From assembly GCF_943914015.1 (NCBI RefSeq), contig NZ_CALUAK010000007.1, positions 1-45,431 on the forward strand: DNA of 45,431 nt, written 5' to 3'. Both the position numbers and the translations under genes were made by a program. Numbering within the stretch: the first letter of the stretch is position 1; each line of letters starts with the position of its first letter. The DNA is from an uncultured Corynebacterium sp. (lineage in GTDB: Bacteria; Actinomycetota; Actinomycetes; Mycobacteriales; Mycobacteriaceae). The notes beneath the pieces are model-generated. The model did not search any database and had not been told where the DNA came from. It saw nothing but the letters and a program-made list of their open reading frames with translations. Below, in pieces: positions 9,692 through 16,214 of this stretch.

Positions 9692-10333
9692 TTATCGCTC
9701 CCTCAGGTCGATGATGGTATCTGCAATGTGATAGGCGTCGGGGTTGACCGACGAGGCGATGACGGGGAGTTTCTCCGCCACGGCCTTGAGGTTTGTTAAA
9801 AGCTCGTCGCGCAGGTCGACGGCGCGGAGCTGGTCGATGTCGTCCACGATGAGCAGGTCGGCGTCGGGTCTGGCAATAAGCGCGCACAGCACGCGCACGC
9901 GGATCCGGTCAATAACCCGCAGGTTGCCAATCGCGGTTTTCGGGTCGATGTCGAGCGCCAGTGGCTCAAGCCACGGCTCGGCGAGCGCATGGCTCATCGG
10001 GTCCTTAGGTGTCGGCTTGTACCACGGTTGCGCCCACGCTATTTGTTCCCTGATGGTCTCCTTCGCACTGGTTGCGCGTTCCAGGGTGTCAATCTCCGGG
10101 GCGCCGGCGAGCGCCACGCGCTTGAACAGCTTCCTGGGCCCGAGGGTTTCTCCGCCTAACGCCACGCTTCCCGCGCGGGGCCGGACGCGGCCACCGAGGA
10201 TGAGACTCAACTCGGTGGCATGGGACTCTCGCCCCTGGATGAGGAGGGTGAGGCCCTCGGTGACATCCATGGTGATGGGCGGGCGGTCGTCGGCCACCTG
10301 CAAATCACGTGCTGAAATTACAGCTTCGTCCAT
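9692..10333 (-). CDS. Degenerate ABC transporter ATPase, YhgE/Pip partner
   Basis: A 213-residue ABC ATPase-like protein, probable cytoplasmic partner of the YhgE/Pip protein encoded 3 bases downstream. The chosen start is the ATG at 10331-10333 (MDEAVISARDLQ), because GAGGAG precedes it at the right distance. An ATG 33 bases upstream lacks this. The fold is recognisable from the first beta strands (ISARDLQVAD... GLTLLIQG), the switch from a loop to ELSLILGGRVRPRAGSV, and a Walker B-like DADLLIVDDIDQL. The Walker A loop reads GRESHATELS and has no GK[ST], and no LSGGQ signature is visible. ATP hydrolysis may therefore be weak or lost. It is shorter than normal ABC ATPases by a little. The role is inferred from context and fold only. 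Confidence 0.75.
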   Translation of the reverse strand: MDEAVISARDLQVADDRPPITMDVTEGLTLLIQGRESHATELSLILGGRVRPRAGSVALGGETLGPRKLFKRVALAGAPEIDTLERATSAKETIREQIAWAQPWYKPTPKDPMSHALAEPWLEPLALDIDPKTAIGNLRVIDRIRVRVLCALIARPDADLLIVDDIDQLRAVDLRDELLTNLKAVAEKLPVIASSVNPDAYHIADTIIDLRER

Positions 10334-10380
10334 TCTTACTCCTCTAAACGGAGGTTTCACTATCACTTACGGTTGTACTA

Positions 10381-10409
10381 TAGTTACGCCCGTCACACAG
10401 ACTTGTCAA
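10381..10409 (-). promoter_or_regulatory. Promoter of the ATPase-YhgE/Pip operon
   Basis: Reading leftward, a perfect -35 TTGACA (10404-10409) is followed after 17 bases by TAACTA (10381-10386). The palindrome ACTATAGT (10377-10384) overlaps the -10 region and is a possible binding core for the divergent TetR protein. Confidence 0.65.
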
Positions 10410-10425
10410 GTAGAAAGGATAGTTC

Positions 10426-10989
10426 ATGCGAGCAGACGCTGCGAGACGGCGCCAGGCCATCATCGACGCAGCCTGCGACGTTTTTCGTCGTGTCCCCGCA
10501 GGTGAAATCACCCTCGATGACATCGCGTGTCGCGCGGGCGTGGGCATCGCCACCCTCTACCGCAACTTCCCCACCCGCCACGATCTCGACGTAGCCTGCG
10601 GTTACTATCTTCTCGACGGCCTCCGCGAACGCATCCTTCGACTCTCCCGCGAATTCGACGCGGACCCCCGCGGAAAGTGGGTGGACTTTGTCTGGGGTCT
10701 GGTCAACGACGGCATCGGCACGCTTGTCACCGTCCTCGCCCCCGAGGATCCGGCGCTCATCCCCGCCGGTGTTTCCGCCAAGCGCGAGGAGCTCATCGAG
10801 CTCATGAACGGTTTCCTCACCCAGGCCGAGCGCGCCGGGCTCGTCCCCCCGGGCCTTGGCTCCGATAAGCTCGCCGCCGAGCTCGTGGTGGTGTGCCGCC
10901 CCATGAGCCGCTCCCTTTCAAGCCTCGACCCCAACGTCCGCGACCGGCTGGTTCAGCGCCTCCTCTACTGCTGGGAACACGAGCGCTAG
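10426..10989 (+). CDS. TetR/AcrR-family transcriptional regulator
   Basis: A 187-residue repressor. The N-terminal helix-turn-helix is clear: ITLDDIACRAGVGIATLYRNFPTRHDLDVA, residues 26-55, with the TLYRNFP recognition helix typical of TetR proteins. The remaining helical domain would bind an effector and form the dimer. The ATG at 10426 has AAGGA 7 bases upstream. It is transcribed away from the ATPase-YhgE/Pip operon, and the 92-base gap between them contains both promoters, so it most likely represses that operon and itself. The effector is unknown. Its stop codon overlaps the end of a gene remnant on the other strand. Confidence 0.9.
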   Translation: MRADAARRRQAIIDAACDVFRRVPAGEITLDDIACRAGVGIATLYRNFPTRHDLDVACGYYLLDGLRERILRLSREFDADPRGKWVDFVWGLVNDGIGTLVTVLAPEDPALIPAGVSAKREELIELMNGFLTQAERAGLVPPGLGSDKLAAELVVVCRPMSRSLSSLDPNVRDRLVQRLLYCWEHER

Positions 10990-11230
10990 CTGCGCAGCGC
11001 CCGCGCGATCATGGCCGCCTTCTCACGTGTTGGCACCGAGGCGCGCCAGGCTAGGAGCTCCTGAGGTGTCATCTCCTCTAAGCGGTCGGTGAGCCGGTCG
11101 TAGATCCCGCACGCCTACCCGCGCCCCCTTGGTAGCTTGTCGACGTCTCCCTCGGCCACCGCGAAATCCTCACGAATATCCGTGATGATGGCACTTAAAC
11201 GCGCTTCCAGAGAGCGCGTTGCTATGGATG
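10986..11230 (-). pseudogene. Remnant of an unknown gene with an in-frame stop
   Basis: Read leftward, one frame gives SLEARLSAIITDIREDFAV, then AEGDVDKLPRGRG, a TAG at 11115-11117, then IYDRLTDRLEEMTPQELLA and WRASVPTREKAAMIARALRS, ending at a stop that overlaps the tetR stop. The sequence looks like a helical, once-real protein, but there is no start codon before the next upstream stop, and the TAG interrupts it. I do not recognise the family. The coding nature is inferred from its protein-like composition. Confidence 0.45.
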
Positions 11231-11265
11231 CTCAGCTGTGGGAAGTGATCTTTTCGCAGCGCCGG

Positions 11266-11471
11266 TTTTGTTGCAGTAGGTGGTGGATTTTTGGCGGTAT
11301 TTGTGTGGATTTGTGCTTTGAGCTGGGTAAAGTTTTGTTGCAGTAGGTGGGGATTTTGGGGTGTGTGTTTTTTCACGTGGATGGCTTTGGTTTTGTTGCA
11401 GTAGGTGGTGGATTTTTGGCGGTATTTGTGTGGATTTATGCTTTGAGCTGGGTAAAGTTTTGTTGCAGTAG
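11266..11471. repeat. Interspersed direct repeat with four copies of a 14-bp core
   Basis: The core TTTTGTTGCAGTAG begins at 11266, 11333, 11391 and 11458, so the spacing is 67, 58 and 67 bases. The first and third units continue as a shared 81-bp repeat with a single mismatch (11266-11346 and 11391-11471). The unit between them shares only the core and a GTGG tail. The stretch lies upstream of the DUF3039-like gene. Open frames through it on both strands look like translations of a repeat, not genes. Confidence 0.85.
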
Positions 11472-11553
11472 CGGAGGGAATAGACTTTGCTTCCTTACAA
11501 TTCGGTTAGGATTGATCGGTGATAGTGGAAAGCGCCAAAATGGGTGGTATTAG

Positions 11554-11664
11554 ATGACTGGGTCAGATCCTGAGAAGTGGTGTATCTGCCCTGAAGATTG
11601 GCGTCTGTGCGATGCAAACGTGATGGAGCTGACCGGACTGCTTAATAGCCGTCAGAATTTTTAA
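11554..11664 (+). CDS. Possible 36-residue peptide upstream of the DUF3039-like gene
   Basis: A small frame starting at ATG 11554 encodes MTGSDPEKWCICPEDWRLCD... and stops at TAA 11662-11664. It holds three cysteines close together. It is in the same frame as the large downstream gene and separated from it by the single TAA. It is either a leader peptide, the former 5' part of the larger gene, or chance. The ribosome site is weak (GGGTGG). Confidence 0.3.
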   Translation: MTGSDPEKWCICPEDWRLCDANVMELTGLLNSRQNF

Positions 11665-11751
11665 AATTCGTTGGCAGCCATTTTGCCCCGACGTGCAAAG
11701 GAAGAAGTTCCTCGTGACGAGGTTCGATTGCCGTCGGCTAGGATTAGCGTC

Positions 11752-12825
11752 ATGGTGAACGCATGGCCGACAATTGACGTTTTAAAGACCCTGAAGAAAA
11801 AAGGCAAACTGTCATCGAAGGCTAGGGAGTTTTACGATTGCGCATTGTCAGCCACCGAAGAGAACGTGAAGGTTAACTACCTGGCGAAATGTATGTTGCA
11901 AACTAGTCGCGATTCGGTGCTAATCCAGGATTTTTGCAACAGATACGAGCACGGAAATGCCGATACGCAGCGGGAGATGACGGGGATCGCAAACCAACCT
12001 GTGTATGAGTGCCGTGAAAAGGTGCGACCTGCTTGGCGCGGAGCCGTGATTTTTCCAAAAGATTGCCAAGATGCGTGGCTAATCTACGTTGACACTCATG
12101 AACATTTTCATAAGGGGGGTCCTCGTTCACTGAAAGACCAATGCGCTGCTGGTCGTATGGGACCTAAAGACTTGGACAAGTACATACGTGATATTTGTGT
12201 TGAAGATATCGAGCGCAAAGAACAAACGCGTCAGCTCTTTGAAGCATTTATTGATGCATTACGCCTAGCTGTGAATGAAGAAACCGAAGCTCCCATCACG
12301 CTACCGGAGGGGGAAATTTTTGAGGGCGGCAGTGTGACTCTGGATATTTCTCCCCAAGTAATCGACGAACTTGACCGTGACCTTGAATCGGCACATGAAG
12401 ATGTCCTGGTTGTCACTCTGAAAATTGCTCAAAAGACACCTTACGAAGCAAAGCAGTTTCTAACAAAGGTAGGGATGAGACTCATCCAACTGGCGGAGGG
12501 TGAATATAACTCCATTTGGAATGGCGATTTGGTGATAGAGTTTTTCGTTTCGCGTGCTCGTTTGCTTCAGTTATTGGCCTTGGCAAAGAGCGATGTACCT
12601 ACCGAGGACTTAAACCCCCCAGAGCCAACCGTTTTGCACTGGGCAATGAAGAAGCGATTAGTGGAGGCATATGTTGAGGGGACGGCAGTCCAAGCGGTAT
12701 GCGGAGTGTGGTGGGTTCCCGTCGGGGACGAGAAAACGCACAACAGTCTTCCCGTTTGCCCAGACTGTGCAGCTGAAGAACCGGTGGCGCAGGCATTAGA
12801 AAGACTGCGCCACACTGATGTGTAA
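11752..12825 (+). CDS. Uncharacterised protein with a DUF3039-like C-terminal zinc ribbon
   Basis: A 357-residue cytoplasmic protein. The ATG at 11752 is preferred because TAGGAT lies about 8 bases before it; the frame stays open to 11671 but only a TTG is available there. The C-terminus (HWAMKKRLVEAYVEGT, then AVCGVWWVPVGDEK and LPVCPDCAAEEP) resembles the actinobacterial DUF3039 family, which has an H-Y-V...ALCG-x-VWVP...VCPxC pattern. This suggests a zinc-binding end. The N-terminal 300 residues have no family I can name. The stretch WRGAVIFPKDCQDAWLIYVD followed by THEHFHKG weakly recalls RelE-type toxins. It is convergent with a helix-turn-helix gene. Codon use is more A/T-rich than the neighbouring core genes, consistent with an accessory origin. 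Function unknown. Confidence 0.6.
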   Translation: MVNAWPTIDVLKTLKKKGKLSSKAREFYDCALSATEENVKVNYLAKCMLQTSRDSVLIQDFCNRYEHGNADTQREMTGIANQPVYECREKVRPAWRGAVIFPKDCQDAWLIYVDTHEHFHKGGPRSLKDQCAAGRMGPKDLDKYIRDICVEDIERKEQTRQLFEAFIDALRLAVNEETEAPITLPEGEIFEGGSVTLDISPQVIDELDRDLESAHEDVLVVTLKIAQKTPYEAKQFLTKVGMRLIQLAEGEYNSIWNGDLVIEFFVSRARLLQLLALAKSDVPTEDLNPPEPTVLHWAMKKRLVEAYVEGTAVQAVCGVWWVPVGDEKTHNSLPVCPDCAAEEPVAQALERLRHTDV

Positions 12826-12831
12826 GTGGTG

Positions 12832-13275
12832 TTAGAGATCGCCTAGGGATGCCAATTGTTCGCGGGCTGCGTCGCTGAGTGGTGCTGTGCGTGCCGGGGA
12901 TGGGAGTGGCTGGTGAAGTGCATTGGCCGTGAACTCTGCACCTTTGTTCAGTTGGTCCATGAATGTGACAAGATCGCTCATCTTGATGCGACGATTGTTG
13001 CCGACGCGATGGAAAGGTAGATAGCCCTTATCCATAAAGGTCAGTAAATGTGGGCGACTCATTTTGAGTAGCTTTGCCGCTTGGTTGGGAGAGAGCTCAG
13101 ACTCGTTGGAGAAGATCTTGATTTCGGTTCCTTGATCCAAAGATGCCAACATGCGTTGGAGCAAGATGGACAGGGTGGAGCCTTCCGGCATACGTTGAAT
13201 GGCAGCTACGAGTTCCTTGCGATCCTCGTTGCTGAGTTCATTACTCTTAATTGTGCTTAGTGCTCCGCTAGTCAT
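12832..13275 (-). CDS. Xis/MerR-type helix-turn-helix DNA-binding protein
   Basis: A 147-residue protein with an excisionase-family (HTH_17-like) DNA-binding domain at about residues 58-108: LSPNQAAKLLKMSRPHLLTF followed by MDKGYLPFHRVGNNRRIKMS. Such proteins commonly act as antitoxins next to a PIN-domain toxin, or as phage excisionases. Here no PIN gene follows; the next gene is convergent and ends 6 bases away. The ATG at 13273-13275 has GAGGA upstream. Four tandem 9-bp repeats lie 44-79 bases before the start and probably form its own operator. It is likely an orphan antitoxin-like autoregulator, or the regulator of the convergent gene; both are inferences. Confidence 0.75.
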   Translation of the reverse strand: MTSGALSTIKSNELSNEDRKELVAAIQRMPEGSTLSILLQRMLASLDQGTEIKIFSNESELSPNQAAKLLKMSRPHLLTFMDKGYLPFHRVGNNRRIKMSDLVTFMDQLNKGAEFTANALHQPLPSPARTAPLSDAAREQLASLGDL

Positions 13276-13318
13276 AGTGAAATCCTCGATTCCGAGCTAT
13301 TGGGATATAGTAATCGTG

Positions 13319-13354
13319 ACAGCTGTATTAACTGTAACAACTGTAGCAAGTGTA
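13319..13354 (-). promoter_or_regulatory. Four tandem 9-bp operator repeats
   Basis: Plus-strand units are ACAGCTGTA, TTAACTGTA, ACAACTGTA and GCAAGTGTA in exact 9-base steps. On the leftward strand each begins TACA. They sit where the -35 region of the helix-turn-helix gene would be (a candidate -10 TACTAT is near 13307-13312), as expected for autoregulation. Confidence 0.6.
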
Positions 13355-13477
13355 AATGAATTGGTGTAATTCCACTAGCCGCCGAGGGTAGCAGGGGGTA
13401 TTTTCGGTGATCCGATGGAACGGTAGGGGCGCAACTACCGTGGGAAAGCTCTGCTTAATTCCCAGGGCTAGCGTTCT

Positions 13478-13810
13478 ATGGTGTATTCGATGACGAATAT
13501 TGTGAGATTGCGGCAAGACGAGCTCCTCATCGGGCCAAAGTTCATCGCTTCCCCTCTTCTCGCTCCGCTTCTTCAGGGCCACCTCGCGCCAGCAGATGCG
13601 GGATCGAACGCCCTGTTCAAAGGCGTTGTTGAGGGCGTCGAGGTGGTGCAGAACGCGCTTACCGGCAGGCCGTGGTACAAGGTGGCGGCCGATTGCGGCG
13701 TGCCGGTCATGGTGGCGATGCCCGCCACTGCGGACCCCAAGCCGAAGATCGGAGGTGTCATCGACGGTGAGGTGTTCATGACGGGAACCTCCGGCACGTG
13801 GCTCCGCTAG
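13478..13810 (+). pseudogene. Truncated paralogue of the protein encoded at 37967-38755
   Basis: This 110-residue frame matches only the last ~98 residues of the protein encoded at 37967-38755. By eye about two thirds of the aligned positions are identical, including GRPWYKVAADCGVP and VFMTGTSG. The full-length relative has some 160 additional N-terminal residues. No ribosome binding site precedes the ATG at 13478 or the one at 13490. The best reading is a 5'-truncated copy left by duplication and deletion, although the conserved domain could still fold alone. Family not recognised. Confidence 0.6.
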
Positions 13811-13877
13811 GGCCGGGATGGCCTCGCGCGGGGAGATACTGCTGGGTTGCATCCGCTAGTGTGCATGGCATAGTAGT

Positions 13878-13969
13878 GGAGTTTTTTACACCTCGGGTGT
13901 GGATTTATCCACACCTCAGTAGTGGATTTGTCCACACTTGAGTAGTGGATTTCTCCATTCGGGGCTAGG
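13878..13969 (+). promoter_or_regulatory. 23-bp iterated palindromes before the AAA/DUF4143 ATPase gene
   Basis: GGA-starting units begin at 13878, 13901, 13924 and 13947, exactly 23 bases apart. The second to fourth contain GGATTTATCC, GGATTTGTCC and GGATTTCTCC. Around the second, the dyad extends to GGTGTGGAT-TT-ATCCACACC (13896-13915), which includes the DnaA-box-like TTATCCACA. They end just before the ribosome site of the ATPase gene and look like a multi-site operator. Confidence 0.7.
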
Positions 13970-13977
13970 GTGGAGTC

Positions 13978-15234
13978 ATGGATAACTACATTCCGCGTGT
14001 TATTGATTCCGAGGTTGAGCGGGGCCTGCGCAGCGCTGGCGCGCTAGTAATCAAGGGGCCGAGGGCATGTGGGAAAACTCGAACGGCACTGCAACACGCG
14101 CTGTCAGCTATCCAGTTGGATAGAGACACGCCGGAAGCGGCAGTGGCGCGGATGCAACCCGCGGAGGCTTTGAGGGGGGAAAGGCCGCGGCTCATTGATG
14201 AGTGGCAGGCGGCACCTGGGGTGTGGAACGAGGTTCGGCACGCAGTGGATGACAGCCATCTCAAGGGGCAATTTATTCTTACTGGCTCTGCCACGCCCGA
14301 TGAGGTCGCGCACCGTCATTCAGGTGCAGGGCGAATCCGCAGCGTGGTGATGCGGACTCTCAGTCTCAGGGAGAAAGGTGTAGAGGCGGAGCCGGTATCA
14401 TTAGCGCGGATCATTGACGGGACTCAGGAACCTACGCAAGGATCCAAGCTCACCGTTCCGGATTACGTCTCCCATCTCGTCGCGGGTGGGTTTCCTGAGC
14501 TTTTTAGCCTGGACCCAGCGGACGCGCAAGAAGCGATGGAATCCTATCTGTTTGAAATGAGTGAGCACGATTACCCAGATCTTGTCGGGCCCCGCCGTGA
14601 CCCACGGCTTTTCCGTAATTTCTTGCTTGGATACGCAGGTCTCATAGCTCAGCCTGCCACTGCGGCGGCAATCCGGCGTCGCATTGGAGAGCTCAGTGGG
14701 GCACACACGCCGCCATCTCCGGAGACAGTAAACGTGCTCCATGATTTCGCCACCCGTCTCTTCCTTGTCGAGGACCAACCGGCGTGGTCTCCGTCCGTGC
14801 GCTCGAAGACCACGCTCGTGCAGATGCCCAAACGTCACCTCGCCGATCCTGGCCTTGCAGCTGCCCTGTTGGCTGTGGACCCTGACTATCTTCTTCGCGA
14901 TCTGGAAACGCTTGGCATCTTCTTCGAGTCGCTGGTTGTCCATGACCTGCGTGTGTACGCCCAGGCTCTGCGCTCGCGGGGCGTATTCCATCTGCGGGAC
15001 ACAAAGGGGCGCGAGGAAATCGATGCGGTTGTTGAGCTTCTCGACGGCCGGTGGTTGGGCTTTGAAGTTAAGCTCTCCCATCATGCGATTGATGGTGCCG
15101 CAGCTCATCTCAAGGCGGCGGCCGCCAAAGTCGTGCCGGAGGCGGCGGCACTCCTCGTCATCGTGCCCACGGGTCCCGCGTTTCGGCGCGCCGACGGCGT
15201 GTGGGTGGTGCCGCTCGCAGCGCTCGCGCCGTAA
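13978..15234 (+). CDS. AAA-type ATPase with DUF4143 C-terminal nuclease-like domain
   Basis: A 418-residue protein of the widespread AAA_14/DUF4143 family, whose cellular role is not established. Walker A is GPRACGKT (residues 27-34). A Walker B-like segment RPRLIDEWQ lies near residue 70, and the ILTGSAT sensor motif near 100. The C-terminal half carries REEIDAVVELLDGRWLGFEVKLS, which matches the D...ExK core of PD-(D/E)XK-like domains in this family. Length is normal. The ATG at 13978 is preceded by GGAG. The gene stands alone and is preceded by 23-bp iterated palindromes. These ATPases are often found in accessory regions of actinobacteria. It is probably intact. Confidence 0.88.
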   Translation: MDNYIPRVIDSEVERGLRSAGALVIKGPRACGKTRTALQHALSAIQLDRDTPEAAVARMQPAEALRGERPRLIDEWQAAPGVWNEVRHAVDDSHLKGQFILTGSATPDEVAHRHSGAGRIRSVVMRTLSLREKGVEAEPVSLARIIDGTQEPTQGSKLTVPDYVSHLVAGGFPELFSLDPADAQEAMESYLFEMSEHDYPDLVGPRRDPRLFRNFLLGYAGLIAQPATAAAIRRRIGELSGAHTPPSPETVNVLHDFATRLFLVEDQPAWSPSVRSKTTLVQMPKRHLADPGLAAALLAVDPDYLLRDLETLGIFFESLVVHDLRVYAQALRSRGVFHLRDTKGREEIDAVVELLDGRWLGFEVKLSHHAIDGAAAHLKAAAAKVVPEAAALLVIVPTGPAFRRADGVWVVPLAALAP

Positions 15235-15402
15235 CGGTGAGGCCACAGTTTCTGGGGCGAGACTACCTGGTGAGAGGGTGTATCGCGGGGGTAGGTAGGC
15301 GATATTATACGGGGTTCCCACAGATCCCGCTGGCGCTTGCAGACTAGGTCTGCTTCGGTTTCGGGCAGAAGGGGCTGGGATTTGCAGGCGATGGCAACAC
15401 AG
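15235..15402. other. Intergenic region between convergent genes
   Basis: No gene is supported between the ATPase gene and the terminator of the leftward secreted-protein gene. No other signal was seen. Confidence 0.5.
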
Positions 15403-15431
15403 AAAACGGGCCCTCGTTTTCTGAGAGCCCG
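15403..15431 (-). terminator. Rho-independent terminator of the leftward secreted-protein gene
   Basis: In the leftward direction a 9-bp stem (CGGGCTCTC with GAGGGCCCG, one wobble pair) closes AGAAAAC and is followed by TTTTCTG. It may also stop rightward transcripts from the ATPase gene. Confidence 0.75.
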
Positions 15432-15528
15432 TAACCTGTTGTTCTTCCTTTTCACGTAATGCTCACCAATGCCACCGGGGATTTACGGGGAAATCCGTGC
15501 GCGCCGGGGCACAGCGAAGGGGGTTAGC

Positions 15529-16119
15529 CTACGGCAGCATGGCCTGGATCTGCGGGGGAAGCAGGGGCGTAAGCTGCGGGAGGGCTGCGATGATGAGGCC
15601 AAGAATGACCACAATGGAGCTGACGGCAACAACGGCCTTGCCCGCGTCATTGAGGTGTCCATCGGCGGTGCTCAACGCGGAGTCCGGGGATTGGTCCTGT
15701 GAGGGAGTGACGATGGACTCGGTGTCGCCTTCTTTGCCTTGTGCGCACTTGTTGTAGGCCTGGTTCAGCACGGTAAGTTCGGCAATGCGCTCCTTGATCG
15801 GGTTGGCCAAACTATTGTACCTGTCCTGGGAGATGCGGTGGGCGGCAAGCCTATTGTCCAACTTCTTGAGGGCGACCTGCTGTACAGCCATGTCCGCGCC
15901 GGTGGCCTTCGCCCGAAGCGATGCCTCGTTGAAGGTGATCGGGTCGCTAGCCACCAAAGCGGCTTCGGGGATGCGGCTGGATTCCTCAGCGGTGAACGAG
16001 ATGGAGCACTTGTTGTCGGTGATCTTCACGGTGGCGGCATTTGCAGCCGGAACGCACATGCCTACGGCGAGCGAGGTGGATAGCACGGCGGCTACGGTGC
16101 GCGTGGATAGCTTTTTCAT
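15529..16119 (-). CDS. Small secreted protein with C-terminal membrane anchor
   Basis: A 196-residue exported protein of unknown role. The ATG at 16117-16119 (MKKLSTRTVAAVL) is chosen because AGGAGG lies 7 bases upstream, and because it begins a textbook signal peptide cut after AANA. The mature part has a predicted helical region (residues 60-130) with two cysteines (NKCSISF and YNKCAQG) that could pair. A Ser/Asp-rich linker follows, then a hydrophobic segment AVVAVSSIVVILGLIIAALP near the end, and a short proline-rich tail. There is no LPXTG. The layout resembles the C-terminus of the giant surface protein at 1047-7157. It is a corynebacterial envelope protein by context; no family was recognised. 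Confidence 0.75.
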   Translation of the reverse strand: MKKLSTRTVAAVLSTSLAVGMCVPAANAATVKITDNKCSISFTAEESSRIPEAALVASDPITFNEASLRAKATGADMAVQQVALKKLDNRLAAHRISQDRYNSLANPIKERIAELTVLNQAYNKCAQGKEGDTESIVTPSQDQSPDSALSTADGHLNDAGKAVVAVSSIVVILGLIIAALPQLTPLLPPQIQAMLP

Positions 16120-16214
16120 TGTGGGCCTCCTATTCGGGGATAATACGGGTACTGCGAAATGATGCAGTCTTGATGTAGCTTTCAACTATTACATAGTGTG
16201 ATACGCGCCGAACG

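Noticed and set aside
11266..11471. CRISPR array
   Set aside because: The core is only 14 bp, and spacing is 67/58/67. Two of the three intervals are nearly identical to each other, unlike CRISPR spacers, and no cas gene is near.
13421..13440. Terminator formed by CGGTAG and CTACCG
   Set aside because: The stem is only 6 bp and no T run follows on either strand.
13896..13915. Origin of replication based on the DnaA-box-like TTATCCACA
   Set aside because: Only one exact box exists, it sits inside a regular operator-like array, and no dnaA/dnaN or plasmid replication gene is present.
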